From contig JAQFVV010006199.1 of NCBI GenBank assembly GCA_028023455.1, positions 8,260,972-8,324,971 on the forward strand: a DNA stretch of 64,000 nucleotides. The letters are read 5' to 3'. Source of the DNA: Epiperipatus broadwayi (lineage: Eukaryota; Onychophora; Udeonychophora; Euonychophora; Peripatidae). The position numbers were made by a program, and so were the translations under genes. This document shows positions 24,201 through 36,840 of this stretch, piece by piece; the first letter of the stretch is position 1, and every line of letters begins with the position of its first letter. The notes under the pieces were generated by a model. It was not told where the DNA came from, ran no database searches, and worked only from the letters and a program-made list of their open reading frames with translations.

Positions 24201-25570
24201 TATAAATTTAATTTAAAGATTGTATAATAAATAGACAATCTGCTAATATTGATATACACAGTTCCTGGAAAATCACATATTTGCTTTTTGTCCATTAAGT
24301 TAATTTGATAATGATTAAGCTTAATTGAAAATACTTACTATATTATAACTTACACATATCATGAATAATAGCAAATACTTCTAAATAAATATGTCCATCT
24401 TATCTCCAAAAAGAGTCAGAGAGAAACAAAAATTTAAAGATGAGTTTTATGGTGACTATCAAATCAATTAATGAAATTAAAGATATATCTATATATATAT
24501 TACATAATTATTCTTATATATATCTACATGAAGTATCCGTATAAATTTTTAAGACTATTTTGTTAAAAGTCACCAAATACTTGTTCAGATTGATATTTTT
24601 TTCATAATGAAAATCAAGACCAATTCTTATGTAAGAGATATGGGAACAATGTTAAAGTTGAGATCTTTCTAAAGAAAGTTATAGTATACTTAATTAAAAA
24701 TAATGATATAAAAAGTCTATGTAAATGCACCTACATATTCCATTTTATAAAAAAAAATTATTTTCTTTAAATTAATCATTTTTTCACTCATGTTTTCAAA
24801 GTTATTTATTTTTTATTTATTTTTTTTTTTTTTATCTTTCTTGGCTCATAGTGAATTGGCTATTGTAACCATCAAAAATTTGAAAGTAAAAAAAAATTAA
24901 TTATTTTTTATAATAGAATAAATAAAAACGTTTTTTTATATATTTATATTGCACTCTTTTATTATTGACCAGACCTAATAAGAACTTTCAGAGGCTTGAC
25001 AAATTGGACAATTCAGTGCTGCTAATATGTTGATATGCAAAAACTGTTGCTAAATTATTTGGAGAAAAAATCAAGTACCATATTTGGATTGGTTTAATTA
25101 AATAAAATCCTCTTTAAAATTATTAAGATATTTTGGAATGACTGTAAATAGATTTAAAAATTTATAGTAATTACTAAAATAGAAATGGAATTATACTTCT
25201 GATATTGTTTTCAAAATTTAGTAGAAAACATATCTAAAAGTTTTAATGTGTATTAACCAAGATGGTTCAGCATTGTAGATATTGATTTGAATAGTAATTA
25301 TTGTTTATAATTCAAGTAATTTGATGAATTTTTATGATATAATGTATCTGCATAATTGAAAAATAGAATTTTACTTGTAGTTGTATAGTGGACTATTTTT
25401 ATTTAGTAGGAATGTTAAATGCTTTTTTTTAAAAAAAATCAAAGTTTATTTATATTTTCCCAAAAAGATTAGCATGAAATACAGTGTTTCAAGTAATATT
25501 TTTCTTCTCTTTTCTTCATGTGTTATTGATTAGATAGAGCTTCTTTTTAAATTCAGTAATCATGAATCTA
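24201..25570. other. AT-rich sequence without recognisable gene
   Basis: Long A and T homopolymers and AT microsatellites, with no supported feature. Confidence 0.45.
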
Positions 25571-25599
25571 AAGGTCTCTGGTTAGACCAGCAACTTCAG

Positions 25600-25775
25600 A
25601 AGAAAAGAGAATAAAAATACAACTAAAAATATTGAGTTTTTCACTAACCTGCATATTATTACTAACAGTTAAATATTTTTGGAAAGTTATAAATAAAGTT
25701 TTAATTTTTCTAAAGACATTTTCTTGAAGTAGATGATTCATTTAAAGTTCAACATATAACTATAAATAAAATATT
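25600..25775. repeat. Diverged relative of the 18.1-kb MITE
   Basis: CACTAACCTGCATATTATTA, TTTTTCTAAAGACATTTTC and AAAGTTCAACATATAACTAT follow in the same order and similar spacing as in 18114-18286. The terminal inverted repeat at the 5' side is not clear. Nearby AGACCAGCAACTTCAGAAGA also resembles sequence at 18381-18400. An old member of the same family, by inference. Confidence 0.35.
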
Positions 25776-26134
25776 TAATGCAATTAAGTTGGATTGGTAT
25801 ATATTTTGAATTGTTTTATTATTAATTTATTGAGGCGATTTAATAAATAATGGTAAGTGTAAAACATGAGATCAGCAATCTTAGTTATAAGTCATCTTTG
25901 AGGAAAAGATTGCATCATACTACAGTCCTATCCTTTTTTTTTATGATCAGTGCATTGTCATTCATTTTATAGCTCATATATTGTGGGATTTATATCTTCA
26001 GCTGACCAATAGAAATTGCTATTGATTGGCCACTTGAAAAAAATTTGAATGTGCTCAGAAACTTTTTAGCTACCTGAAAAAAAAAAAAGAACTCAATCCT
26101 AAATCATGTTTGTTACAGAGCAAATTAGTCAAGT

Positions 26135-26235
26135 GATGTTTGCTCATGTGGTTTAGTGCAGTAGCAGAGTGATGGCTTCAAGAGATAAAGATTTCAGGAT
26201 CAAAGCCGGCGGAGTCTGCAATGTGATATGATCTT
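26135..26235 (+). repeat. Possible degenerate tRNA-derived SINE
   Basis: GTGGTTTAGTGCAGTAGCAG resembles a tRNA A-box region. About 40 bases on, TTTCAGGATCAAAGCC falls where a B box would be but matches it weakly. It continues with GGCGGAGTCTGC, unusually GC-rich for the locus. No target-site duplication found. Low certainty. Confidence 0.3.
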
Positions 26236-26839
26236 CCAAGCTATTCCCTATTCAGTAATTTATATATATTGTGATGTTCATGGATTAAACTATATTATAA
26301 TATTGTTAAATTATATAGTGATTTTTTATTTTCTTTTAATAGATATTAAAATATTTTTTTGAAGTTTTGAAATTTGCAATATTTTAAAAAATATATGGGC
26401 AAAATCTTAACTTGAACATATATAGAAAAGGAGGGGGAGGGGATTATAATAAGTTAATGGAAGGCGTAGCCTATTGCTTATTCAAGAAATCTAAGCACGT
26501 TTCTCCATGTATTTAGCAGAGGGCGGTAAGTAGCCCGGTTGAAAATAATTAATATTTAATAATCATTTAGGATAGAGAAAACTCTTGGTTTACTGAGAGA
26601 AGGTGTTTATAGATGCCAGAATAATGTGGTTTTCAAGTATTAATAATAGCTTAGGGAAATGGGTGTAGAAAGTTTTTTTTGTTGTTGTATCGTCCTCTTA
26701 TATATATATTTTAGAAAAACTATATAATAGTAAATACATTATTTTGTTGAATTCTTTTTAAAATTTCATAATAAAATTATATTATGTTTTATAAATTATT
26801 ATATTTATTTAAATGTCATAATCGGTATCTTTTGGAAGT

Positions 26840-26973
26840 ACAGTATATTATAATTTTTTTTTCTTAAGTGTCATAGCATCGGCCGGGACGCGAACCCGCA
26901 ACCCGGGCAACTACCTACAAGGCGGTCGCGCTGACCTCTCGACCACCAATGCAAGACAGTATATTATAATTTT
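26840..26973 (-). mobile_element. tRNA-derived SINE with 18-bp target-site duplications
   Basis: The 18-bp direct repeat ACAGTATATTATAATTTT flanks the insert exactly (26840-26857 and 26956-26973). On the minus strand the ~98-bp body begins GCATTGGTGGTCGAGAGG, with an A-box-like TGGTCGAGAGGTCAGCGCG (26927-26946) and the B box GGTTCGCGTCC (26886-26896). It ends in an A-rich tail that abuts the duplication. The B-box stem GCGGGTTCGCGTCCCGG is intact. The body is strikingly GC-rich against an AT-rich background, and the perfect duplications indicate recent insertion by LINE machinery. A small tRNA pseudogene retrocopy is the alternative. Confidence 0.8.
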
Positions 26974-27010
26974 ATACACGTATTTAGTTGATTTCACACA
27001 TGTACACATA

Positions 27011-27238
27011 TAAAGTATATATTTACTAAGACAATAAAGTCAATTACTTTATACAAACATATCAGACTAGAGATAAAGGTGGTATTACCGTTATTGTTAA
27101 AGGAGATTGCCTTGACTATAGGTTGAGATTTTTGATAGCTTAAGAGTTGATTGTTATTATCTGCATTTATAAACCTTTTTAAGCTGTGAGTAATTGGCTT
27201 TATTGTCTTATTGTCTTAGTAAATATATACTTTATAAG
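27011..27238. repeat. Inverted repeat with ~40-bp arms
   Basis: AAAGTATATATTTACTAAGA on the left (27014 onward) is matched by its reverse complement at 27190-27238, which carries an extra 9-base TTATTGTCT copy. The spacer is about 145 bp. A short MITE is possible; a target duplication is not evident. Confidence 0.6.
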
Positions 27239-27492
27239 GAAATTGGAAGTTATAAATGAGTATTTATTAGTCTGTTTTCAGAATTTGAAAGTTATAATTG
27301 ACTATTTGTTAGTCCGTTTTCAGGACAGATTATATTTGCCTGATTAATGAGGTTTGTTAAACTTATTTGTATTATTAATCTCACACTCCTTGATTAAGTT
27401 GCAATCTAATAATAGTAATACTAACTTGATTTTTAAAGGAGGTTGCCTTGACTACATCTTGAGATTGTTGATAACTTAAGATTTGATTGATT
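27099..27492 (+). repeat. Direct repeats: 55-bp pair and a 41-bp tandem
   Basis: An ~55-bp block starting AAAGGAGATTGCCTTGACTA at 27099 recurs at 27435 (AAAGGAGGTTGCCTTGACTA), 336 bp on. Between them a ~41-bp unit containing TTATTAGTCTGTTTTCAG is tandemly repeated (27247-27287 and 27288-27325). Together they suggest layered duplication. Confidence 0.7.
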
Positions 27493-27538
27493 GATATACA
27501 CATATGTTCTCAATAGTCATAACACAAATGAAAAAAAA

Positions 27539-27602
27539 GGTGGGGGGGGGGGGGGGGTGGGGGGGGGGGGGGGGGGGGGGGGTAAAAAAAAAAAAAAAAA
27601 AA
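27539..27602. repeat. Poly-G tract followed by poly-A
   Basis: About 43 bases are almost pure G, broken only by single T's, followed by a run of about 20 A. Such a tract can form G-quadruplexes. Its length is uncertain because homopolymers are poorly sequenced. Confidence 0.9.
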
Positions 27603-29110
27603 GTTTTAGTAAGTAGCACATAGTTTTCATTTTATTATTTTATGCCTAAGAATATTTCTTTATTTGCTTAATAGTGATAATTATTACATACAACACTTAT
27701 GTGAAGTGTCAAAGTACCTTATATATATATATACAGGACATGTGCACATACACCCTTATATATTATACCGATCCATCCTTCCTTCTCTCGGTCTTACAAG
27801 TAAACAACCCATAATCTCATCGAGCATGAAATGACGTATATGCTAAAGTTGAAAGGTTGGTAATAACTTTTAATAATACCCCAGATTAAATACAAATAAG
27901 TATGTACTAAAGAATTATTAGAAGAGGGGGATTTAATCTAAAATAGATCAATCTAAACTCTCCCTTGTTAAATTATACCCACTCCCATCCAATTATATAT
28001 ATTCTAATGGAAATCTCTGTCCTTCTTTTGCAGACCTTTGAGAGACGGCACTATTGGAGTCTCTACGCGCCACCCCCGTGAAAGAAATCTTACCCCCTTT
28101 TCTCTCCCGAGAGAGTATGCTAAAACAGATTTGGGTAAACATTTTTATAATGATATTAAATAAAGAAAGCTTAGATGCCAAGGTGAAGTCAATCTACCCC
28201 CCCCCCCCTGATAAGTTTATCCCATTAGCTAGCTCATAAAATGATTTTTTTATCTCAGGTTATTTGTTTTGGTAAGTCTATCAACTATATTTCTATAAGT
28301 TTAAACGTAAATGAATTATATTAAAAACAGATTAAAAGTATAAAATAATATTTATTTCCTCTATTCCCTATACCGAATACTGGCTTGCATAATACCAGTC
28401 TATATCATAAATTCATTTATTGAAATAAGAATTTGGTTAGGTTATAAATAAAGTAAAAAAAAAAAAAGTTGCATAATGGATTAGATCTATATTCCCTCCC
28501 CACTTTGTAAACACTGTGTAATGAATATAAAATAAATAATTTATTTTACGAATGCATCTAACTTTTTTTTGTTTCAATTACATTTGTTTTAACAAACATT
28601 ACCTACGTCACTCTTATTCTGTACATATATCGATAATGTTTAAATGGCATGGGTATTAAGACAATCAACGTGAGGTGTCGCCTCAGTGATTAGAAATCAA
28701 TGAATTAAATGGCTCCTGCATGTAGCAGATCGATGTTAGATGCATTATGTAACCTCTAAAATGTTTCTTATCAAAAGTTATTAAAAATAAATAATTAATA
28801 GGAATAATCTATGCATAGATAGAATGCATAATATTATACAACATGAAATAGGTAATACACTCAAAATTATAGAATATAAAAGAAAAAAATATATATACAC
28901 TCATCTTGGCTTCTGGGCTCCCTCCAAGTTGAACTTCTAGGCAGACCACATGACTATGAAACAGGGCTGCAAAGGCTTCATTGTGTATACATATGTATTG
29001 TCCAATTTTTCAACAGGGTAGGCTGGATCATTTGCATTCATATCTGGGCGGCGATGATATGAATGGTGCGGGTGCACTGCCCTGGGAAATCTACTCCATA
29101 TCTATTAGGT

Positions 29111-30960
29111 CAAATAAATAAGATATTGGTACTATCTTTCACATGTTCCTTTCAAAAAAATATTTTAATTAAAACTTGTTGCCAATCTCGTTGGTTCTTT
29201 ATGGCAAACTACTTATGAAGACATAGTTTTTCTTCAAACTTCTTTTAACAGCAAATTAATTATTGTATGCTATATAGTTGCTATTTATACTTCCAACAAT
29301 TCTCTCTAAGTTATAGGTGAGTATTCAGATATCTCTGAATGTTGTAAAAAGTGGGGATAGTGAAAAATGTAGTGTTTTAATAAAAAAATATTGACATTGT
29401 GCGATTTCCTACACTTATTAATTAAATTAGTTTTGGCATACTGCTTTTGAGCTATACAGCCTAAATATGAATTTTTATATATTGAAGAGTTTAAATCCAG
29501 TCATCAAAGAGGCACTCTTTTCTGGAACACTATTGTTAGATATTATATTGTTTATGATAAAATTGATGTAATAAAAATTGCAAACTAATGTAAAATTTCT
29601 TTTTGTCAAAGATTTACTTGCAAATATATGTAAGTCTTAAGATATTATTAAACTAGCTGATAATAATCAAATATTTTGTTATAAAAATGACTATGTAAAA
29701 TTTCTTATCTGCTCTACAAATTTTTATAGTGGAACAGATCAAAACAATTAGTTTATGGAATAGAAATCATGTTAGAAATGAGAAGTTTGCCAGTTTTAGA
29801 AACATTTATTGTTACTACTTTTAACATGTGGGAGTTTAATGTTCCTGTAGAAATTTAAGGTGTATATGTTTCTGAATTAAAATATGGTTTCATACCTTAT
29901 GGTTTTGAATCTTGGCTCACTGACATTAATAATTTTTGTTAGACAAATGGCTAGTTTTAAGTGTGTTAAACACTTGCAGTTGGTAAATACTTAACCTTCA
30001 TTCAGTTGCATGCATCACAAAGAAACATCAAAATTTCCTTATTTCAATAACAAGAGACATATCATATTGAATTTAGCAATGGGAAAGTCTATTTTACCAG
30101 AAATTAATTCTTAAAAAAAAAAAAGGAAGAATGGGATTATGATAATTTCAATGATATACTGGAAATTATTGTAATTTTTGAAGAAAAAAATTGCTTAATT
30201 AAAATAAAAAGATGTCAGTAGGATATTGTCAATAAAAGGAAGAAATGGAGTATATACCAGGATGACATTGTAGCAATAACTCCCAAAGTTAATACAAATT
30301 TTAATGACACACTAAATATAAAAATAAATAGAATTATGGATTTTTTCATTTATTAAAATAATTTTACCTAAATCAATCTAGAAAATCTTTCTGATTCTAA
30401 AATGTATAAGTTTGATTTTTTAAAAAATGTCAAATTTGATGATCCAGATATTAAAATATGTCATAATTTATTAAAATGGTTTTTATTTAGAATAATAATA
30501 TTATTACATTAAATGTTTTTCCTAAAAATTTTAGAACTATTATAGTACTGAAAATAATATATAGTCAATGCATAGTATGTAAATATACGTATGTATATTG
30601 GATATGTAACTATTCTTCTTGATTGAATGCATTATTTTCTTTATTATTTCTCCACAAAAGTACATGAGAGAAGTCTTTATTTTACAATGAGTGACTTATA
30701 CTACATTTTATTTCTATTGTTGTTTTAATCTAGAGTAATATGTAAAATTTTGATTTGTAATGTGAATTTATTTGAATGAAGTAAAAATAATCAAATTTAT
30801 ATATATATATTTATCAAATTTTGATATACTTTTTTATATTTGTGTGACTATACATACAATAAAAAACTATTATTAGGGAAAGAAGAAAAGATTTAGTTTA
30901 TTTGTTGAGTGGGGTGATTATATCTTCTATTTTTCATTATGTATTTCTTTTTATTTTATT
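29111..30960. other. AT-rich sequence without recognisable gene
   Basis: Coding-like fragments around 29.57-29.9 kb and 30.1-30.5 kb hint at very old retroelement sequence, but no motif is clear enough to name. Confidence 0.4.
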
Positions 30961-30965
30961 TTACA

Positions 30966-31480
30966 GGTATTGAAAACAATGGCAGGGAATCTGTGTAAAG
31001 AAAAAGTGGATTCTGAAGTAATTTTGGAAGATTGAAAATGTCAAGAAAAATGCAGAGAGGAGAACAATAATCATTTGACACTGTTCCATCAACACAACTA
31101 ACAATTCATTGTCTCAGATGTGCAATTATATTTCAACTTTTAGACAAGTTTGAAATTTTCTCCAACAACTTTACAACATTTCTGGAATTTGTTCCCAACT
31201 TTGTGCCTCATAATAACACACAAATTGCAATTAGCACCAACTGCATATACAACTATTTCTGTTGATATGGACTGGTACTTTAGAGCCACTTGTTGGTATC
31301 AAATATCTCATACAATAAATTTTTATTTGGCTTGATGGAGCAATGTTAAATGCCACTTGCCATGCTCTGTATACCATCTCAATATTTTCATTCTTCCAGT
31401 ATTGTTTAGAATACACTTTCTTTGTTTTTCATTCAAATTCATTGTCATCATTCTCAATATTATAAAATAAAAATAAATAA
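30966..31480 (+). other. Candidate terminal exon / 3' UTR (speculative)
   Basis: A pyrimidine-rich run ending TTTTATTTTACAG (about 30953-30965) looks like a splice acceptor. One frame after it reads VLKTMAGNLCKEKVDSEVIL then two codons and a stop. The following ~400 bp are less AT-rich, and an AATAAA-like cluster lies near 31466-31480. This could be a last exon of a host gene, but a chance acceptor is just as possible: no homology is recognised and no upstream exon is seen. Confidence 0.2.
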
Positions 31481-34090
31481 TAATTAAAAGTAAAAATACT
31501 TAATTAGTAATTATTACTGGGATTTGATTCTGGATGATTTTTTTTTAGGTTTGAATAAACTTAGACATGACCCACAAGTAATTTATATAGATAATTTATT
31601 AGTAATCAGTAAATATTTATGTTTACATTGTTATGTAGAGAATAAGACAAAAAAGAAAACCTAAAAGAACTCTTACTCAACAATTAGTGAAGCCTTTACC
31701 TTCAGTAACTTTTTGTAAGAGGAAGCAAAGAGGCTCTGTTTTGTAGATTTGTAGCTATTTATATAGTGAAGCTGTATATGTTTTTATTTTTACAGTGTTA
31801 GTTTTTCTTATCATTTAAGAAAACAGTGAAAATAAAAGAAAAAAGATTTTATAAAATTGCATCATATTCCAATGATTTTTTAATTTTATTTTATAATCAA
31901 TATAATACTTTTTGTCCAACTCAAATTGCCTGAAAACTTTCCTGTTCTTCCAGCTAATATTAGCCAGATATTTATTTACTAAATAATGTTGGCTAACATT
32001 TTGCATTGGCTATAGATAATTGCCTTAGAAAATCCTAATTTTTTTTTGCAAATTCTTATTTACTTAACAAATTTTTCAATCTTTATCAGGATTTGAATTT
32101 GAGATTGATAACCCTTTTTTATATATGCCTACTTAAATAATTATAAAACAACTTTTTTATTGTACAATAAATTGTAAAGCCACTCATCTCTATGTAAAAA
32201 AACTGGCTGATTGACTCTCAAAGCAACAAAATTCAGTCACATATAACATATAAATTTATACATACAGAATTACCCAAAATGGATTTTAAAAGCTTTATTT
32301 TGTTAAAATTGGTTGAAAATAGAAATTCACTTTTTAGAATGATCCCAATACTTTATTATTATTATTATCTCATTTATTGGAAAGAAAAAAATATTTTTTA
32401 CATGTAGCCTGCTAGAGACATTAGTACCTCATTTATTGGAAAGAAAGACTATTTTTTACATATAGCTTGCCAGAGTCATTACGAATTTTGGTGTAGTCTG
32501 TAATCAGAAAATTTGCCCACCCTGATTCAGAATTTAGAATGGTTTAATTATTTTTGTTTTAAAAATTTGTTAAGCACCCTAAGTTTAAATATACATATAA
32601 GTATAATTTTAACATATATATAAATTTAATATTTATGTTTAAACAATTGATTTAATTTAAAGATATTTAATTTATAAAAACTTTTCAATGATTATTTATG
32701 CTTATATTTGAGCAGATTTTGATTTAATTTCAAAGTAAAAATAAATAAAAAAGTTTTAAATTTTGAAATATGTTAAATTTATGATATAGACTATTAAGTT
32801 AAAATATTTATTTTTAAAATAAATATAAGAAATGTGAAAGGAAATAAATACTTATATTTTCTACATTAGTATGAAAATAACATTGCACATTCAGACTAAT
32901 GAATGTTATTGATATTTAATAGTGTCTAGTTAAACAGAACATAGCAATAAATATACATGGAAACTGACATGATTGTAAATTTCAGTTATTTAATGTGTAA
33001 CTACAGTATTTATAGATTTAAATATAACTACTAGACATGTTATTTTCAACATACATATTTACACAGAACTAATTAAACTTATAGAACCCCTTTAACTTGA
33101 AAGTTTACTCATGTTTGCAGACTAACTGGATTTTCAGGGACTTGTAACCAGTTCTTATGAAGCTTTAAAGCACTGAATTATGTTCAACTCTCTTCTAGTT
33201 CTTTCTTCCAATATTCTCTCAATTTACACTCATTACAAATTTAATCTTTTTTTATATATAATTTTACTATTCATTTTCATAGTTAATGTTAGGTATCAGA
33301 TTAATCTGTATATGTTTTTAAATTCATAATAAGATCAATATAATCCTGCTTAGAATATATATATAAATTAATTATTTAAGGAATATATACGTTTTATATA
33401 TGTTTTAATTAATTTACTAATTTTTAATTTATTTTCAAAATATTAAACTAATTAATATATTTTTCTAAATTATAGAAATATTTTCTCTGCTATTGTAATT
33501 AATTATTTTCTTTTCTAGGAAGCAAAGTTCTGTGTACAATATATATGTGTGTGCATGATCTATACTACTTTAATATTTGACTTTTCTCTCTCTATTACAG
33601 AAGTCTAAAGATATATTTTTTTTAAGTAGATTAAATTGGGTTTTTTATTTATTTATTGTAGTATTTTGCGTCTTCTACTTTTTCTTTATGCTTTCAAAAA
33701 CATCTCTGGTGAAGATGGTATTTTAATCTGATATTTTTTTCTGTGCATCATCAGATTCATCAACTTATTTTGATTTACTACTTTTTTATTAATAGATAGT
33801 AATTTAATTTTGTTATTAGGTGATATTTTCTTCTATTTCTATTGATTCTTTGTTTTATGTTAGTGATTCTTTTTTAGAATATAGTCTTTTTTCATAGCTG
33901 GTTTATCTTCTTTGTTTCAACTAGTTTTTCTTCTTTTATTTCTATCAGTATTGTCATGTTTCTGATTCCTATCTGATAATATTTAACAATCATTATAATT
34001 TATAGTCAGATAATTTCAGAAGTGATTTTTATATTTATGACATCTGTACCCATCTTCTATTTTAATTATAAACACTTGTCTTTGTATCAT
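31481..34090. other. AT-rich sequence; one 59-bp tandem duplication
   Basis: Two 59-bp units starting CTCATTTATTGGAAAGAAA lie at 32369-32427 and 32428-32486, at about 85% identity. The rest, including T-rich DNA at 33.6-34.1 kb, shows no supportable gene. Confidence 0.5.
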
Positions 34091-36840
34091 TAGCTGTAAC
34101 TTTTCCAAGTTCCTCAGACAATCACTATAAGCGACAATAGTTAGGAGGACTTCAGTAGATGGATAATCATTTTATTGGATGCAATTAATACATTAAGTCT
34201 GTTATGAAGATTATTGCTGCACAAATAAGGCAAAGGGACACCACTTTGTATTATAATTTCCTTGTTTTTTTATTATGAATATGTTCACAGGTTTGATTCA
34301 GATTGGTGCTGAGACCTTAGTTAAGGGTGGCTTTGATATATTGCCCAGAAAGAGTAGACTTGAGGCTACACAGATAATAAACCTGAAAAATTTTCATTAA
34401 AGATAATTCTTATTTATACAAGTTTATATGCCAACTATCAGTCATGATGATATTGAAATTGAAGAACAATATGAAAAATTAGAAGGAATTATACAATGTG
34501 AGGGTGAAAGTACATGTATATTGCTATTGAGTGATTGTAATGCTGATGTGGGGAAAGTTGTTGGGTATTATCATATTGGGAAAAGAATTGAAAAAGGTAG
34601 TTGGTGTGAGGAATTTTGTAAGGAGTATTGGTTTATGGTTGCAAATACTTGATTTAGAAATCATTCAAAAACATCATAGAATGATATCAAATAGACATAT
34701 AAAGATTCAGGATAGATATAAGAATGCTTTTAAGGATTAGTGTGCTTTGCTAGTGCTGATATAAACTGATCATAATTTGATTATGGCTAAATTAAAGTTG
34801 AGTTTAAAAAGTATAAAAAGAGGGGAAAAAATATGTAAGATGGGCTTTAGATAAATTGAGAGAAATGGAGAAAGGAAAAATTTAGTTTAATGTATTAAAA
34901 TATAATAAAAAGAATGGATAAAGATGAGGAATATATGAAAAGTTTTGATAAACATTAGTGTAGGATTAAAGAAGGAATATTAAGAACAGCAAAAAACGAA
35001 ATAGGAAGTATTCAGTTAAAGAAAGCTAAATGGCAGATATAAAAAATATATTGGAAAAGATGGAAGTACAGAGAAGATTGAAGAATGTTAATATTGAGGG
35101 CAAAAACCATATTGAAAAATTAATAATGAATTAAGGAGAAAAGCAAAGAAAAATGGTTGGAACAAGAATGTTGAAATATGGATATGCTTCAGCAGTTAAA
35201 AAGATATGATCGGATAATTGATAGAATTAGAAATGTCACTTGGGAAGAAAAAATTGGTTAATAAGTGAAATAGCTGATAAGAATAGAAAGAGATTTAGAA
35301 AAAAAATTCAGTTAATTATGATCTTGAAAATGAAAAAAATGTTGAAGTAGATGATAAAGATATTGACATATTGACAGATGAAATAATAAAATTAATTGAA
35401 CAAATGAAAATGGCAAAACTGTCGATTTGATACAATACCTATAGAATTTTTGAAAGAAATGAGAAAAATTACTATGAAGGAAATAGTTGGACTTTGCAAT
35501 TTGATAAATAATAGTGGAATTTAACCTGAATATTATTTAAGAACTATAATGATTCCAATTGCTAAAAAGAACAAAGCTGTTAAATGTGAAAGGTATAGAA
35601 CAATAAGTTTGTTATCTCATGTTTCTAAAATTTTATTGAAGATTTTAAATTCAAAGAGTTTATGGTTAGATAGAATACTATATTAGAGAAGAACAGTTTA
35701 GTTTCCAGAGAAGGAAAAGTACTAAAGATATTAATGGTATTGCTAGAATAATTGCAGAGAGATATATTGTAAAAGATAAAGGAATTGATATAGTAAAAGA
35801 TAAAGGAATTGATATATGTTTTGTGGATTTGAAAAAGCATTTGATAGAATAATCTGGAATAAAGTTATCATCTTAAAAAATAAATGAATATTTTGGAAAG
35901 AGAGAAGTTGATTGTGAATATTTATACTGGGAAAGAATAAGAATTAGACTGGAGAATAATGGTGTTAATGAATTGAATAATGAAAGAGGAGTTAGGCATA
36001 TGTCACCTATATTTTTTTATATTTATTTAAAAGACATGTTAAATAAATATTTAGATGGTAGAGGAGCAAACATTGGAGATAGATTAATAAAATGTAAAAG
36101 ATGTGAAGATGATAAGGAATTTATATCTAAAGAGGGAAAGAATTCAGAATATGTTGAATAAATTGGAGGAAAAATGTATGGACAATGGAATGAAGATTAA
36201 TGTTGAGAAGACCAAGTATTTATGAATAAGAAGTAGTACAAAAAGACTGAAACTTGGAACTCATGATAATATTGTTAAATAGATTTAAGTATTTGTAGTT
36301 GGTTGAATGAGGATGGAAGAAGTAAAGATGAAATTAAAAGAAGAATAGCATTAGCAAAGGAGTCATTTACTAAGAAAAAGAAAATATTTTGTAAACCTTT
36401 GAAGAAAGAACTAAGAAAAAGATTAATTAAATGCTATGTGTGGAGTATACTATTATGTGGTTGTGAAATATGCACAATGAGTAAAAAAATTAGAAATAGC
36501 TTCATAACGTTTGAAATGTTGTCATGGAGAATGAATGGAAAAAAATAGTTTGATGATTAAAATGGCAAATGAAGAAGTTTCATGACTGAATAAAAGGTTG
36601 TTTGAAAAAATTAGAGATAGAAAGAGGAACATGATTGAGTATATATCATGTTTTGGAAGGAATTGTGAATGGAAACTATAAGAAAGGAAAGAAAATTATT
36701 GACTTTAAGTGAATGTTATAAGAGATGGGAAGAGATATGTGGAATTGAAGAGCTGGTAAATGAAGAGGACAGAGTGGAAAATTTGGATGAAATTTGTGGT
36801 GTGACTAATTTCTGGATCTATTCATAAGATGGAAATCTAT
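34090..36840 (+). mobile_element. APE-type LINE relic
   Basis: Endonuclease traces are YMPTISHDDIEIEEQYEKLE and LLLSDCNADVGK (about 34425-34560, the GDFNADVG block), then a TDHNLIMAKLKL SDH-like block (about 34765). RT traces are IPIAKKNKAVKCERYRTISL (about 35550), FSFQRRKSTKDINGI, ICFVDLKK (about 35815), GVRHMSPIFFYIYLKDML (about 35988) and a decayed FADD region (CEDDKEF). The C-terminal part has DGRSKDEIKRRIALAKESF and KCYVWSILLCGCEICTM, blocks typical of arthropod and mollusc endonuclease-RT proteins. Frequent stops and shifts. Clade not fixed; RTE or Jockey-like are possible. The 5' part before 34.4 kb is inferred. Confidence 0.75.
35770..35819 (+). repeat. 24-bp tandem duplication within the LINE RT region
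   Basis: AGTAAAAGATAAAGGAATTG followed by ATAT occurs twice consecutively and keeps the frame, giving VKDKGIDI twice just before the FVDLEKAFD-type motif. Confidence 0.85.

Larger units (their letters stand above)
26400..29110. other. CpG-retaining, compositionally distinct stretch
   Basis: Relative to its flanks this region has more G+C and many CpGs (GGCGTAGCC, GGGCGGTAAG, TCTACGCGCC, GGGCGGCGATG). It contains a SINE, internal inverted and direct repeats, and a long poly-G tract. No protein motif is recognised: the paired 60-codon frames near 28.0-28.24 kb on both strands show none. It may be a younger or horizontally different insertion, or unmethylated sequence. Confidence 0.45.

Noticed and set aside
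26886-26946. Functional tRNA gene
   Set aside because: No complete cloverleaf with an acceptor stem could be drawn, and exact 18-bp TSDs plus an A tail show a retroposed SINE or pseudogene.
31640-31745. Short basic exon (Lys/Arg/Thr-rich peptide)
   Set aside because: Under 40 codons, no splice donor and no recognisable family.
33600-34080. Minus-strand LINE ORF1 or gag with a zinc knuckle
   Set aside because: The translation is Lys/Asn-rich with one vague Cys-His string (YRCHKYKNHF) and no proper CCHC spacing.
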